This document shows positions 8,165 to 17,287 of a stretch of 64,000 nucleotides of DNA, in pieces. A program made the position numbers and the translations under genes. Every line of letters starts with the position of its first letter. Position 1 is the stretch's first letter. The notes beneath the pieces were generated by a model. It ran no database searches. It was not told where the DNA came from and saw only the letters and a program-made list of their open reading frames with translations. The DNA is from Tardiphaga sp. vice304. Lineage in GTDB: Bacteria; Pseudomonadota; Alphaproteobacteria; Rhizobiales; Xanthobacteraceae. The stretch covers positions 1,104,001-1,168,000 of the forward strand of contig NZ_CP041402.1 in assembly GCF_007018905.1 (NCBI RefSeq), read 5' to 3'.

Positions 8165-10273
8165 CTACGTATCGTCTTGTTCCGACATCCCCACCGCCCA
8201 CAATGCAAACGCATAGGCAATGGCGACCTCGTCGAGGCGGTTGAATCGGCCTGACGCGCCGCCGTGGCCGGCGCCCATGTTGGTGCGCAGCAGCACCGGG
8301 CCGCCGCCGGTCATGGTCGCGCGCAATCGCGCGATCCATTTCGCCGGCTCCCAATAGGTGACGCGCGGATCGGTGAGCCCGCCCATCGCGAGAATCGCCG
8401 GATATTCCTGCGCGCGGACATTGTCATAGGGCGAGTACGACAAAATCGTCTTGAAGTCGGCCTCGCTCTCGATCGGGTTGCCCCACTCCGGCCATTCCGG
8501 CGGGGTCAGCGGCAGCGTGTCGTCGAGCATGGTGTTGAGCACATCGACGAACGGCACCTCGGCGACGATGCCGGCGAACAGGTCGCCGGCGCGGTTGGCG
8601 GCCGCGCCCATCAGCATGCCGCCGGCGCTGCCGCCGTGGCCGACGATGCGCTGCTCGCTGGAATAGTTTTCCGCGATCAGCGCGCGCGCGGAAGCGGCGA
8701 AATCGTCGAAGCTGTTGGTCTTCTTGTCGCGCTTGCCGTCGAGATACCAGCCCCAGCCCTTGTCGGCGCCGCCTCGAATATGCGCGATGGCATAGACGAA
8801 GCCGCGATCCACCAGCGAGAGCCGGTTGGCGGAGAACGACGCCGGCATCGCCATGCCGTAGCTGCCGTACCCATACAGCAGCAAAGGTGCTGCGCCGTCG
8901 CGCTTGAGATTTTTGTGGTGCAGAATCGACACCGGCACCTCGGCGCCGTCCTCGGCCCTTGCCATGATGCGCGTGGTGACATAGTCGGCCGGGTTGTGGC
9001 CGCTGGGAATTTCCTGGCGCTTGCGCAACACGCGCTTCCGCGTCGCCATGTCGTAATCGTAGACTTCCGACGGCGTGGTCATCGACGAATAGGAAAACCG
9101 CAGATTGGTGGTGTCGAATTCGTAGCCACCCATCGCATCCAGCGAATAGGCCGCCTCGTCGAACGCGATGGCGTGTTCTTCCGAGGTTGCGAGATCGCGG
9201 ATGATGATCGCCGGCAGGGCATTGGCGCGCTCGACGCGCACCAGATGGCCGGCCGTCAGATCGATGTCGATCAGATAGACGCCCTCGCGGTGCGGAATGA
9301 GATCGCGCCAGTTGGCGCGCTCGGGCGTCGTCAGCGGCGCGGTGACGACCTTGAAGTCGATCGCACCATCGGCATTGGTGAGGATGAACAATTCGCCGCC
9401 GCGGTCGGCCAGCGAATATTGAACGCCCTCTTCGCGCGCGGCGACCAGCCGCGGCGGCGCGTCGGGGTTAGCCAGATCGAGCAGGCGCTGCTCCGACGTC
9501 TCATGGTCGCCGCCGGCGATCACGCCGAAGCGGCCGCTGGTGCTCTCGTGGATGTGCGTGAACCAGCCGGCATCCGGTTCTTCATAGACCAGCGTGTCGT
9601 CGGCCTGCTCCGTGCCGAGCTTGTGCAGCCAGACCTGCATCGGGCGGTGGTTGTCGTCGAGCTTGACGTAGAAGAACGCTTTTGAGTCCAGCGTCCACAC
9701 CACGCCGCCGTCGGTCTCCTCGACCAGATCGGCGCTGTCCTCGAAGGTCGCCCAGTCGCGCACCCGGATCGAGAAATATTCCGAGCCTTTGACGTCCGCG
9801 CTCCACGCTTGCAGCGCGTGATCCGGCGAATGCCGGGCGCCGCCGAACTTGAAGTATTTGTGGCTGGCTGCGAGCTTGTCGCCATCGAGGATGATGGTGG
9901 CTTCGCCGCCGTCGCGCGGGGTTCGGCCGTATTGTTCGTGCTGGCCGCCCTCGCGGAATTTCCGCAGGTAGGAATACGGCCCGTCCTTGGCCGGGACGCT
10001 GGAATCGTCCTCCTTGATGCGGCCGCGCATTTCCTTGACCAGCGTCTTCTGCAACTCCGCGGTCTCGCCGAGCAGACTCTCGGTATAGGCGTTCTCGGCC
10101 TCCAGATAGGTTCGGATCTCCGGGTCGAGCACGCTGGGATCGCGCAGCACCTCCTGCCATTTGGCGTCCTTCAACCAGGCATAATCATCGGTCACGGTAA
10201 TGCTGTGCATCGTGAAGGAATGCGGATGGCGGGGCGCCACCGGCGCCGCGATCGGGGAGGCTGGCTTGGTCAT
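8165..10273 (-). CDS. ptrB: Oligopeptidase B (S9 family serine peptidase)
   Basis: A 702-residue prolyl-oligopeptidase-family enzyme that cleaves peptides after basic residues. The N-terminal two thirds are the beta-propeller (DDYAWLKD, then ENAYTES). The C-terminal hydrolase domain has the nucleophile GHGGSAGGMLMG (Ser549), GLTDPRV with the probable Asp and GAGHGGASGR with the catalytic His. Start is the ATG at 10273 rather than the open frame to 10351. Its TAG stop overlaps the right junction of the IS110 element, yet the codon would be rebuilt by the target sequence, so the protein appears unaffected by the insertion. Confidence 0.92.
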   Translation of the reverse strand: MTKPASPIAAPVAPRHPHSFTMHSITVTDDYAWLKDAKWQEVLRDPSVLDPEIRTYLEAENAYTESLLGETAELQKTLVKEMRGRIKEDDSSVPAKDGPYSYLRKFREGGQHEQYGRTPRDGGEATIILDGDKLAASHKYFKFGGARHSPDHALQAWSADVKGSEYFSIRVRDWATFEDSADLVEETDGGVVWTLDSKAFFYVKLDDNHRPMQVWLHKLGTEQADDTLVYEEPDAGWFTHIHESTSGRFGVIAGGDHETSEQRLLDLANPDAPPRLVAAREEGVQYSLADRGGELFILTNADGAIDFKVVTAPLTTPERANWRDLIPHREGVYLIDIDLTAGHLVRVERANALPAIIIRDLATSEEHAIAFDEAAYSLDAMGGYEFDTTNLRFSYSSMTTPSEVYDYDMATRKRVLRKRQEIPSGHNPADYVTTRIMARAEDGAEVPVSILHHKNLKRDGAAPLLLYGYGSYGMAMPASFSANRLSLVDRGFVYAIAHIRGGADKGWGWYLDGKRDKKTNSFDDFAASARALIAENYSSEQRIVGHGGSAGGMLMGAAANRAGDLFAGIVAEVPFVDVLNTMLDDTLPLTPPEWPEWGNPIESEADFKTILSYSPYDNVRAQEYPAILAMGGLTDPRVTYWEPAKWIARLRATMTGGGPVLLRTNMGAGHGGASGRFNRLDEVAIAYAFALWAVGMSEQDDT

Positions 10274-10374
10274 GGAGGCTCTTTTCGGCAGGAAACGGTC
10301 GAGGGCTTTTCGAGGCGGCCGGTTCGGATTAAGGCTGGAGGGCACGGTCACCGGCCAGCCATATTGGACATTGC

Positions 10375-10980
10375 ATGGATATAGAGATTATCGACCGCCT
10401 TGCCATCCGCGACCTGATCGAAAACTGGGTGGTCTGGCGCGACGCCGGCGACTGGGAGCGGTTTCGCACCGTCTGGTTCGACGACGGCCGCATGGTGGCG
10501 ACCTGGACGCAAGGCACCGCGGACGAGTTCATCGCCATGAGCAAGGCCGGCTGGGCCAAGGGCGTCTCGATCATGCATTTCCTCGGCGCGCAGTCGATCG
10601 ATCTCAACGGCACGCGCGCGGTGTCGCAGACCAAGATGACGATCGCCCAGCGGGCTTTGGTGCACGGCGTCATGGTCGATGTGATGCTGACCGGGAGGTT
10701 CTACGATTTTCTGGAGAAGCGCGACGGCCGCTGGGGCCTGGTGCTGCGCCAGCCGATCTACGAGAAGGACCGCATGGACACCGTGGTGCCGAATGCCGAA
10801 CTGAAGCTCGATGCGGACCTGCTGGCGAGCTTCCCGGAAGGCTATCGCCATCTGGCCTATCTGCAGAGCCAGATCGGCTACAAGATCAAGCCTGATATGC
10901 CGGGTCTGCGCGGTCACGCGGTCGAGGCGCTGTATGCCAGCGGGAAGAAGTGGTTGGCTGGCGAGGCGCTGGATCGGTAG
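10375..10980 (+). CDS. SnoaL/NTF2-like domain protein
   Basis: A 201-residue protein. The N-terminus, with IDRLAIRDLIENWVVWRDAGDW, and the central beta segments fit the SnoaL-like polyketide cyclase/NTF2 fold. Proteins of this kind act as dehydratases, isomerases or hydroxylase beta subunits, and the substrate cannot be read from the sequence. It precedes the acyl-CoA synthetase gene on the same strand, separated by a 168-base palindromic repeat, so a shared catabolic role is possible but unproven. Confidence 0.72.
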   Translation: MDIEIIDRLAIRDLIENWVVWRDAGDWERFRTVWFDDGRMVATWTQGTADEFIAMSKAGWAKGVSIMHFLGAQSIDLNGTRAVSQTKMTIAQRALVHGVMVDVMLTGRFYDFLEKRDGRWGLVLRQPIYEKDRMDTVVPNAELKLDADLLASFPEGYRHLAYLQSQIGYKIKPDMPGLRGHAVEALYASGKKWLAGEALDR

Positions 10981-10983
10981 TTT

Positions 10984-11150
10984 TCTCACCCTCCCCTGGA
11001 GGGGGAGGGTCGCTTCGCATGGCGCGAAGCGCGGTGCGAAGCGGGGTGGGGTGGCAGCGGTAACGATGGCGCGCAACACTTCACCCCACCCCGACGCCCA
11101 TCGCGCTTCGCGCGACAGGCGCCGACCCTCCCCCTCCAGGGGAGGGTGAA
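10984..11150. repeat. Long palindromic dispersed repeat
   Basis: The outer arms CACCCTCCCCTGGAGGGGG and CCCCCTCCAGGGGAGGGTG are inverted. Inner GCTTCGC/GCGAAGC and ACCCCACCCC/GGGGTGGGG stretches extend the structure. It fills the gap before the acyl-CoA synthetase gene. Its design resembles the repeats at 12719 and 19993, although the arms differ. Confidence 0.75.
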
Positions 11151-11180
11151 GAACAACAAGAACACCAAGGGAGAAACCAT

Positions 11181-12707
11181 ATGCCCGACTTCATCACGCT
11201 CGATGCGCTGGTGCACAACACGGCCGCTGCCCAACCCACCAAGATCGCCATCATCGACGACGCGTCCTCGCTGACCTACGCCGAATTCGACGCGCTGATC
11301 GACCGCGTCGCCGCCGCGCTGCAGGCCGACGGCCTGAAGCCGCAGGACGTGATCTCGATCTGCGCTTACAGCACGATTCAATATGTCGCGACCTTCCTCG
11401 GCGCGCTGCGCGCCGGCGTTGCGGTGGCGCCCCTGGCGCCGTCATCGACGCCGGCCGATTTCGCAGCCATGCTGAAAGACGGCGGGGCAAAGATCCTGTT
11501 CATGGATAGCTCGGCGGCCGAGATGATGGGCGATGCCGCTAGCCACTTTCCGAACCGCGTCGCGCTCGACGACGGCGATTTCGGCCAGGCCTTCAGCGCG
11601 TGGACGCAGGCCGCGCCCGCCAAACCCGCGCCGGTCGCGATTGATCCGGAATGGGTGTTCAACATCATCTATTCCTCCGGCACCACCGGCACGCCGAAGG
11701 GCATCGTGCACACCCACGGCCTGCGCTGGCGGCAGTACGGGCAGCTCGAGCCGCTCGGCTACGGACCGGACGCCATCACCATCCTGTCGACGCCGCTCTA
11801 TTCCAACACCACGCTGGTGGCGTTCAACCCGACCTTCGCGGGCGGTGGCACCGTGGTGTTGATGAAGAAGTTCGATGCGCGAGGCTTCCTCGAACTGAGC
11901 GAGAAGCTCCGCGTCACGCATACGATGCTGGTGCCGGTGCAATACCGCCGCATCATGGCGGTGCCGGATTTCGATCGCTTCGATCTGTCGGCCTATGTGA
12001 TGAAGTTCTCGACTTCGGCGCCGTTCGCCGCCGTTCTGAAAGCCGATATTCTGAAGCGCTGGCCCGGCGGGCTCACCGAATATTACGGCATGACCGAAGG
12101 TGGCGGCACCTGCCACCTGCTGGCGCATGAGCATCCCGACAAGCTGCACACTGTCGGCCAGCCGGCGCCCAACCATGAGATCCGGCTGCTCGACGAGGAC
12201 GGTAACGAAGTGGCGCCTGGCGAAATCGGTGAAATCTACGGCCACTCGCCGGTGATCATGCAGGGTTATCTCAACCAGCCCGGAAAAACCGCCGAGACCT
12301 TCTGGCATGACGCGACGGGAAAACGCTTCGTCCGCACCGGCGACGTCGGGCGCTTCGACGAGGACGGCTTTCTCACGCTGATGGACCGCAAGAAGGACAT
12401 GATCATCTCCGGCGGCTTCAACATCTATCCCAGCGATCTCGAAGCGATCCTTGTCGGCCACGACGATGTGCTGGAAGCCGCGGTGGTGGCGATGCCGTCG
12501 GAGGAATGGGGCGAGACGCCGGTCGGCTTCGTGGTGCTGAGGTCCGGCGCGAGCGTGGATGCGGCAACGCTGAAGACCTGGCTCAACGAGCGCGTCGGCA
12601 AATTCCAGCGCGTCGCCGAGGTCGTGTTCGTGGAGACGCTGCCGAGGAGTGCTATCGGAAAGGTATTGAAGCGGGAGCTGCGCGACTGGCGGTTAGCGGC
12701 GGAGTAG
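11181..12707 (+). CDS. AMP-dependent acyl-CoA synthetase/ligase
   Basis: A 508-residue adenylate-forming enzyme that activates a carboxylic acid as acyl-AMP and passes it to CoA. The P-loop-like motif IIYSSGTTGTPKGIVHTH lies near residues 163-180, YYGMTEGGGTC near 297, RTGDVGRFDEDGFL near 381, and the hinge plus GGFNIYPSDLE follow. The C-terminal catalytic lysine is in PRSAIGKVLKREL. It is full length. An SD-like GGGAGAAACC precedes the ATG. Chain-length or aromatic specificity cannot be assigned. Confidence 0.9.
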   Translation: MPDFITLDALVHNTAAAQPTKIAIIDDASSLTYAEFDALIDRVAAALQADGLKPQDVISICAYSTIQYVATFLGALRAGVAVAPLAPSSTPADFAAMLKDGGAKILFMDSSAAEMMGDAASHFPNRVALDDGDFGQAFSAWTQAAPAKPAPVAIDPEWVFNIIYSSGTTGTPKGIVHTHGLRWRQYGQLEPLGYGPDAITILSTPLYSNTTLVAFNPTFAGGGTVVLMKKFDARGFLELSEKLRVTHTMLVPVQYRRIMAVPDFDRFDLSAYVMKFSTSAPFAAVLKADILKRWPGGLTEYYGMTEGGGTCHLLAHEHPDKLHTVGQPAPNHEIRLLDEDGNEVAPGEIGEIYGHSPVIMQGYLNQPGKTAETFWHDATGKRFVRTGDVGRFDEDGFLTLMDRKKDMIISGGFNIYPSDLEAILVGHDDVLEAAVVAMPSEEWGETPVGFVVLRSGASVDAATLKTWLNERVGKFQRVAEVVFVETLPRSAIGKVLKRELRDWRLAAE

Positions 12708-12718
12708 GGGGAGCGCGT

Positions 12719-12888
12719 TCTTTCCCTCTCCCCTTGTGGGAGAGGGTGGATCGACCGCTCTAGCGAAGCTTTGCTTCGCACGGGCGGTCGAGACGGGTGA
12801 GGGGTAGCCGCAAGCTCCGAGCCCAGTAACCCCTCATCCGTCGCGGACTGCGTCCGCGCCACCTTCTCCCACAAGGGGAGAAGAAAGT
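12719..12888. repeat. Long palindromic dispersed repeat
   Basis: The arms CCCTCTCCCCTTGTGGGAGA and TTCTCCCACAAGGGGAGAAG are inverted about a centre that includes CGGGTGAGGGGT/AACCCCTCATCCG. The same family occurs at 19993-20140. It fills the space between the synthetase and slyX, which are convergent. Confidence 0.8.
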
Positions 12889-12894
12889 AAGAAC

Positions 12895-13110
12895 TCAATA
12901 ATGCGGCGGGGGTTCGTTGCTGATGCCGCCGGAGTTGCTCTCGGCTTCTTGCAGCCGCTCGCCGAGGGTGGCGACCTGGCGCGTCAGGCGGTCGATCTGC
13001 TGCCATTGTGCGGTGATGGTGGCGTTCAGCGTCTCGATGGTCTCGTCCTGATAGGTCAGGCGGGTTTCCAGCGCGTCGATGCGCTCGCTGAGGGATTTGA
13101 TGTCAGTCAT
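12895..13110 (-). CDS. slyX: SlyX family protein
   Basis: A 71-residue protein. Residues 1-55 form a heptad-rich coiled coil (SLSERIDALETRLTYQDETI), followed by a short disordered tail ending PPPHY, as in SlyX proteins. The biochemical role is unknown. The ATG at 13110 overlaps the stop of the trhO gene by 8 bases, so the two are translationally coupled. Confidence 0.85.
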   Translation of the reverse strand: MTDIKSLSERIDALETRLTYQDETIETLNATITAQWQQIDRLTRQVATLGERLQEAESNSGGISNEPPPHY

Positions 13111-13903
13111 CGCCGGCCGGTGCTTTCTGCGCTTCGAAATCCTCGGAGTTGATCGCAAGTGCGGGATCGACGGCAGCGCTCTCGACCAGCCCGTGGCCGA
13201 GCGCGATGCGGCCGTCGAACACGAAACACTCGCCGCGCCAGCGGCTGTCGGCTTCCGGAATCTCTTCGAGATATTTCAATATGCCGCCCTTGAGATGAAA
13301 CACATCGGCGAAGCCGCGCGACAAAAGGTACGAGCTCGCCTTCTCGCAGCGGATGCCGCCGGTGCAGAACATCGCGATCTTCCTGTGCCTGGCCGGATCG
13401 AGCTCGCGCGCGACATAGTCCTTGAACTGGCCGAACGAGCGCAGTCCGGGATCGACCGCGCCTTCGAACGTGCCCATCGCCACTTCGAAGCCATTGCGGG
13501 TGTCGATGACCAGCGTATCGTCGCGATCGATCAGCGCGTTCCAGTCGGCGGGGTCGACATAGATGCCGACCTGGCTGTTCGGATCGGTGGCGGGATCGCC
13601 GAGCGTGACGATCTCCTTCTTCAAGCGAATTTTCAGATGCAGGAACGGCATCTCGGACGCGGTCGAGCATTTCAGCTCGAGATGATCGAGCCTGCCGCCG
13701 AACATCGCGCCGTGCTGCAGCTCGTCCATCAGCGCGTCGATCGCCGCATCGGTGCCGGCCAGCGTGCCGTTGATGCCTTCCTGGGCCAGCAGCACGCTGC
13801 CTTTCAGCTCCAGCGCGGCGCAGCGGGCGCGCAACGGCTCGCGCAGATCGGCGAAATCCGGCAGCGCGGCAAACTGGTAAAAGGCGGCGACCTTGAGCGG
13901 CAT
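13103..13903 (-). CDS. trhO: tRNA uridine(34) hydroxylase, rhodanese family
   Basis: A 266-residue YceA/TrhO-type protein. An N-terminal acylphosphatase-like domain (AQEGINGTLAG) precedes a rhodanese domain (VIDTRNGFE) with the active cysteine in MFCTGGIRCEKAS (Cys180). TrhO proteins hydroxylate U34 of certain tRNAs using prephenate-linked chemistry. It is full length. It is the first gene of a two-gene unit with slyX and is divergent from ggt. Confidence 0.88.
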   Translation of the reverse strand: MPLKVAAFYQFAALPDFADLREPLRARCAALELKGSVLLAQEGINGTLAGTDAAIDALMDELQHGAMFGGRLDHLELKCSTASEMPFLHLKIRLKKEIVTLGDPATDPNSQVGIYVDPADWNALIDRDDTLVIDTRNGFEVAMGTFEGAVDPGLRSFGQFKDYVARELDPARHRKIAMFCTGGIRCEKASSYLLSRGFADVFHLKGGILKYLEEIPEADSRWRGECFVFDGRIALGHGLVESAAVDPALAINSEDFEAQKAPAGDD

Positions 13904-14081
13904 GGCGGGTGTTTATCAGCCGCTGCCGCACGGGGAAAGACGCGAAACGCAAGAGGCGCGGCAACCCCACGTTGCCGCACTCTGGCGCAGCATTGAACTG
14001 TGGCGTGCAATATGCCAAGAAACCGCAGCCTTTTCCGGCCCCATATCACCTGACATCAGCGACAGAAGTGAGCACTTTGGC

Positions 14082-15668
14082 ATGAGGAATTTCCATCTCG
14101 CCGGCCGTTCCACGGTTCATTCCCAGAACGGCATGGCAGCGACGTCGCATCCGCAGGCGACGCTGGCGGCGATCGAAGTGCTGAAGTCCGGCGGCAACGC
14201 CGTCGACGCGGCGGTGGCCGCCTGTGCGCTGCAGGGCGTGATCGAGCCGCAGTCGACCGGCATCGGCGGCGACTGCTTCGCGCTGATCCAGATGAAGGGC
14301 GAGGGCCGTGTCCACTCGTATAACGGCTCCGGCCGCGCGCCTGCCGCGGCGACGGTCGAGTGGTATCTCGAGAACAAGATGCACGCGATCCCGACCACCG
14401 GCCCGCATGCGGTAAGCATTCCCGGCTCGATCGACGCCTGGGCGACGATCCTGGAAGACCATGGCAAGCTCGGCCTCGACGCGCTGTTGCAGCCGGCGAT
14501 CAAGGCGGCCGAAGAAGGCTATGTCGTCGCTCCCCGCGTCGCGTTCGACTGGAAGAACAATCTCGCCAAGCTGCGCGCCGGCATCAACGCGCCGCGCTAT
14601 CTCCTGAAGAACAACGAGGCCCCGGTCGCCGGCGACGTCATGCACCAGCCGGAGCTCGGCAAGACGCTGCGCACCATCGCCAAGGAAGGCCGCGACGGCT
14701 TCTACAAGGGCTATGTCGCTGAGGACATGGTGGCGACCTTGCGCGCCCATGGCGGCCTGCACACGCTGGCGGATTTCGAGTCGCACGCGACCGAGCGCAC
14801 CACGCCGCTGACCACGTCCTACAAGGGCCACGAGGTCTACCAGTGCCCGCCGAACGGCCCGGGCATTACCATGCTGGTGATGCTCAACATCCTCAGCCAT
14901 TTCGACCTGACGAAATATCCGCCGATGAGCGTCGAGCGTTTTCATCTCGAGGCCGAGGCCGCGCGCATCGCGTACCTGATGCGCGAGCAGGACATCGGCG
15001 ATCCCGCTTATGTCGGCGTCGATGTCGAGCGCATCCTGTCGAAGCAGTTCGCCGCCGACTGGGCCGCCAAAATCCGCATGGACGCGCTGGTCGAACTGCC
15101 GGACGTGCGGCCGCCGATCAATCCCGAGACGGTCTACATCACCGTCGTCGACCGCGACCGCAATGTCTGCTCGTTCATCAATTCGGTGGCGCATTCGTTC
15201 GGTTCGGCGCTGGTGTCGGACAAGACCGGCGTGGTGATGCAGAACCGCGCCGCCGGCTTCCGCGTGCAAAAGGGTCACCCGAACTGCATCGCGCCGGGCA
15301 AGCGCCCGCTGCACACCATCATCCCCTCGATGACCACGCAGAACGGCCGCGCCAAGATTTCGTTCGCCGTGATGGGCGGGCAGTACCAGCCGGTCGGCCA
15401 GACCCGCGTGCTGACCAACATGCTGGATTACGGCATGGACGTGCAGGAGGCGATCGACGAACCGCGCGCGCTGCATTTCGAGGGCATCTACCAGCTCGAG
15501 AACGGCGTGCCGGCGGATATCGCCGACGGGCTGCAGAAGATCGGTCATGTCGTCGGCCGCCCGGTCTCGCCGTGGGGCGGCGCCCAGGCGATCGTGATCG
15601 ACTGGGAAAAAGGCACGCTGACCGGCGGCTCCGAGCCGCGCAAGGATGGCTGCGCACTGGGGTATTGA
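14082..15668 (+). CDS. ggt: Gamma-glutamyltransferase
   Basis: A 528-residue Ntn-hydrolase precursor that cleaves and transfers gamma-glutamyl groups from glutathione-like substrates. The large subunit shows LKSGGNAVDAAVA and TGIGGDCF. Aligning its ETVYITVVDRD segment to the E. coli TTHYSVVD site places the autoprocessing nucleophile at Thr350. The expected second Thr and His after it are replaced by VY, typical of the more divergent Ggt-like branch. No Sec-type signal peptide is evident, so it may be cytoplasmic. Start is the ATG at 14082; the frame upstream is open but not family-like. Confidence 0.85.
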   Translation: MRNFHLAGRSTVHSQNGMAATSHPQATLAAIEVLKSGGNAVDAAVAACALQGVIEPQSTGIGGDCFALIQMKGEGRVHSYNGSGRAPAAATVEWYLENKMHAIPTTGPHAVSIPGSIDAWATILEDHGKLGLDALLQPAIKAAEEGYVVAPRVAFDWKNNLAKLRAGINAPRYLLKNNEAPVAGDVMHQPELGKTLRTIAKEGRDGFYKGYVAEDMVATLRAHGGLHTLADFESHATERTTPLTTSYKGHEVYQCPPNGPGITMLVMLNILSHFDLTKYPPMSVERFHLEAEAARIAYLMREQDIGDPAYVGVDVERILSKQFAADWAAKIRMDALVELPDVRPPINPETVYITVVDRDRNVCSFINSVAHSFGSALVSDKTGVVMQNRAAGFRVQKGHPNCIAPGKRPLHTIIPSMTTQNGRAKISFAVMGGQYQPVGQTRVLTNMLDYGMDVQEAIDEPRALHFEGIYQLENGVPADIADGLQKIGHVVGRPVSPWGGAQAIVIDWEKGTLTGGSEPRKDGCALGY

Positions 15669-15678
15669 TGACGCATCC

Positions 15679-15783
15679 GTAGCCCGGATGGAGCGAAGCG
15701 AAATCCGGGGCCGGCGCATCCATGTTCGCCTCTTTCCCGGATTGCGTCGACACGCTGCGCGCGCCGACTTCATCCGGGCTACG
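15679..15783. repeat. Palindromic dispersed repeat (GTAGCCCGGATG family)
   Basis: It begins GTAGCCCGGATGGAGCGAAG and ends with the mirror CATCCGGGCTAC. A second member with the same ends lies at 20765-20864. Confidence 0.78.
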
Positions 15784-15797
15784 CGGTACCCAAACGC

Positions 15798-15826
15798 AAA
15801 AAACCGACCCTCACGGGCCGGTTTTT
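15798..15826. terminator. Bidirectional terminator between ggt and the CsbD gene
   Basis: AAAAAACCGACCC and GGGCCGGTTTTT pair around TCAC. A-tracts and T-tracts on both sides suit termination of both convergent genes. Confidence 0.8.
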
Positions 15827-15883
15827 CGTCAGCGTCGCCTCAACCGCGCGAGGGAGTTAAAACCTTGCTCGGTCAAAATTCGC

Positions 15884-16075
15884 TCAGAGCTTGTCGGCCG
15901 CGTCCTTGACGGCTTCCTTGGCGTTACCGACGCCCTTCTGGATGTCGCCCTTGGCTTCCTGAGCCAGGCCTTCGCCCTTCAATTTGTCCGAGCCGGTCAT
16001 TTCGCCAATGCCCTGCTTTGCCTTGCCAATGGCTTCGTTGGCGGTACCCTTGATCTTGTCTGTGGTGGCGCTCAT
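15884..16075 (-). CDS. CsbD family stress protein
   Basis: A 63-residue, very hydrophilic, Lys/Glu/Gly-rich protein. It begins [20 protein letters not shown] and has the repeated [14 protein letters not shown] pattern of CsbD proteins, which accumulate under general stress in many bacteria. An AGGAG lies 6 bases before the ATG at 16075; the open frame further upstream lacks homology. It is divergent from the cupin gene. Confidence 0.9.
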   Translation of the reverse strand: MSATTDKIKGTANEAIGKAKQGIGEMTGSDKLKGEGLAQEAKGDIQKGVGNAKEAVKDAADKL

Positions 16076-16232
16076 GGGATACTCCTGCGGATGATGACGC
16101 TTTCGGTTTTGATCGCGTCCGGTTGAACTTCGCTGGGACAACGGCGCGGCCAATCGAATGTTCCTCACTCTCCAGGACGTGATGCCGCAGTCGCTGCCGC
16201 ATTTCCGTCATGGACCTGAAGAAAGCACCGCG

Positions 16233-16769
16233 ATGTCCGGACACGACCACGACCATCCGCACCACGATCATTCCCACGATCATAGCCATGCGCCGGCGAA
16301 TGCCGACAAATGGAAGCATGACGGCGTGCGCGTGATCCCGGGCGACCAGCTCGACCCCAACGTGCCCTCGACCGCCGGCATGGACCGCAAGGCCGCGATC
16401 AATTTCGCGCGCGTCGGCGCGCAGAAGCTGTGGGCCGGCACGGTCACCATCAAGCCGGACGCCAAGACCGGCGCGCATCATCACGGCCATCTCGAAAGCA
16501 TCATCTATGTCGTGAAGGGCAAGGCGCGGATGCGCTGGGGCGACGCGCTGCAGTTCACCGCAGAAGCGGGGCCCGGCGACTTCATCTTCATCCCGCCTTA
16601 CGTGCCGCACCAGGAAATCAACGCCAGCCCGGACGAAGCGCTGGAATGCGTGCTGGTGCGCAGCGACGGCCAGGCGGTGGCGATCAACCTCGACATTGCG
16701 CCGGCGGAAAAGCCGGAGACGGTGTTGTGGGTCGACCCGACCCATCCCGACGGCGCGGTGACGAAGTAG
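16233..16769 (+). CDS. Cupin-domain protein with His-rich N-terminus
   Basis: A 178-residue protein. Residues 1-22 are dominated by His and Asp (HDHDHPHHDHSHDHSH), a likely metal-binding tail. Residues about 65-145 are a cupin barrel with GAHHHGHLESIIYVVKG and PGDFIFIPPYVPHQ, which supply the usual His/Glu metal ligands. The reaction is unknown; cupins include dioxygenases, isomerases and storage proteins. The ATG at 16233 has an AAGAAAG upstream. Confidence 0.82.
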   Translation: MSGHDHDHPHHDHSHDHSHAPANADKWKHDGVRVIPGDQLDPNVPSTAGMDRKAAINFARVGAQKLWAGTVTIKPDAKTGAHHHGHLESIIYVVKGKARMRWGDALQFTAEAGPGDFIFIPPYVPHQEINASPDEALECVLVRSDGQAVAINLDIAPAEKPETVLWVDPTHPDGAVTK

Positions 16770-16785
16770 CCTTATCGCGGGCTGA

Positions 16786-17151
16786 TCAGGCCGCCAGCCC
16801 CGCCTCACGGGGCTGGTCCTGCGAGGCCATGCAATCGACCGGCGCGAGACGGCGGGCCAGGCCGCGCCAGCGGATCGCCATGCCGCCCTTTGGCGGCGAC
16901 TCGTCGCCGTCGAGGCGGCGCAGCGCGGCCAGGATGATGGCAACCGGCACGGCGCGGTCGGCGCCGGGGATCTGCCGCAACCAGGGCTGCGATTCCACGA
17001 CATTGGCGTCCGACGCCCAGGATGACAGGATCACCCGCTTTTCCGCGTCCGACAGCGTCGGGTCACGCAACACGTCGTCGGGGGTCTGGTAGGCTGAAGC
17101 CGGATGGAGAAAGGCGTGAAAGTCGGTAGGGGTAAACGTCGTCAGGTTCAT
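16786..17151 (-). CDS. Conserved hypothetical protein
   Basis: A 121-residue soluble protein starting MNLTTFTPTDFHAFLHPASA. It contains VLRDPTLSDAEKRVILSSWA, a pattern I associate with small alphaproteobacterial proteins of unknown role. The ATG at 17151 is preferred over the open frame to 17235, because the extra 28 residues look non-coding. No domain is recognised. Confidence 0.65.
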   Translation of the reverse strand: MNLTTFTPTDFHAFLHPASAYQTPDDVLRDPTLSDAEKRVILSSWASDANVVESQPWLRQIPGADRAVPVAIILAALRRLDGDESPPKGGMAIRWRGLARRLAPVDCMASQDQPREAGLAA

Positions 17152-17287
17152 GTGGCTCTCCCGAATGCTCCTTTCAGAACGGGCGAGCAAAAAAATGCAA
17201 AAGCCGGCGCCCGGTTTCAAGATCGCCGACGACATTTTTTGCAGGAATGATCTCCGTGGGTATCCGGTGCCGCAGGCCCTGCGAAGG

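Noticed and set aside
14046..15773. 575-residue open frame antisense to gamma-glutamyltransferase
   Set aside because: Arg/His/Asp-rich antisense shadow with no family features; ggt has clear motifs on the other strand.
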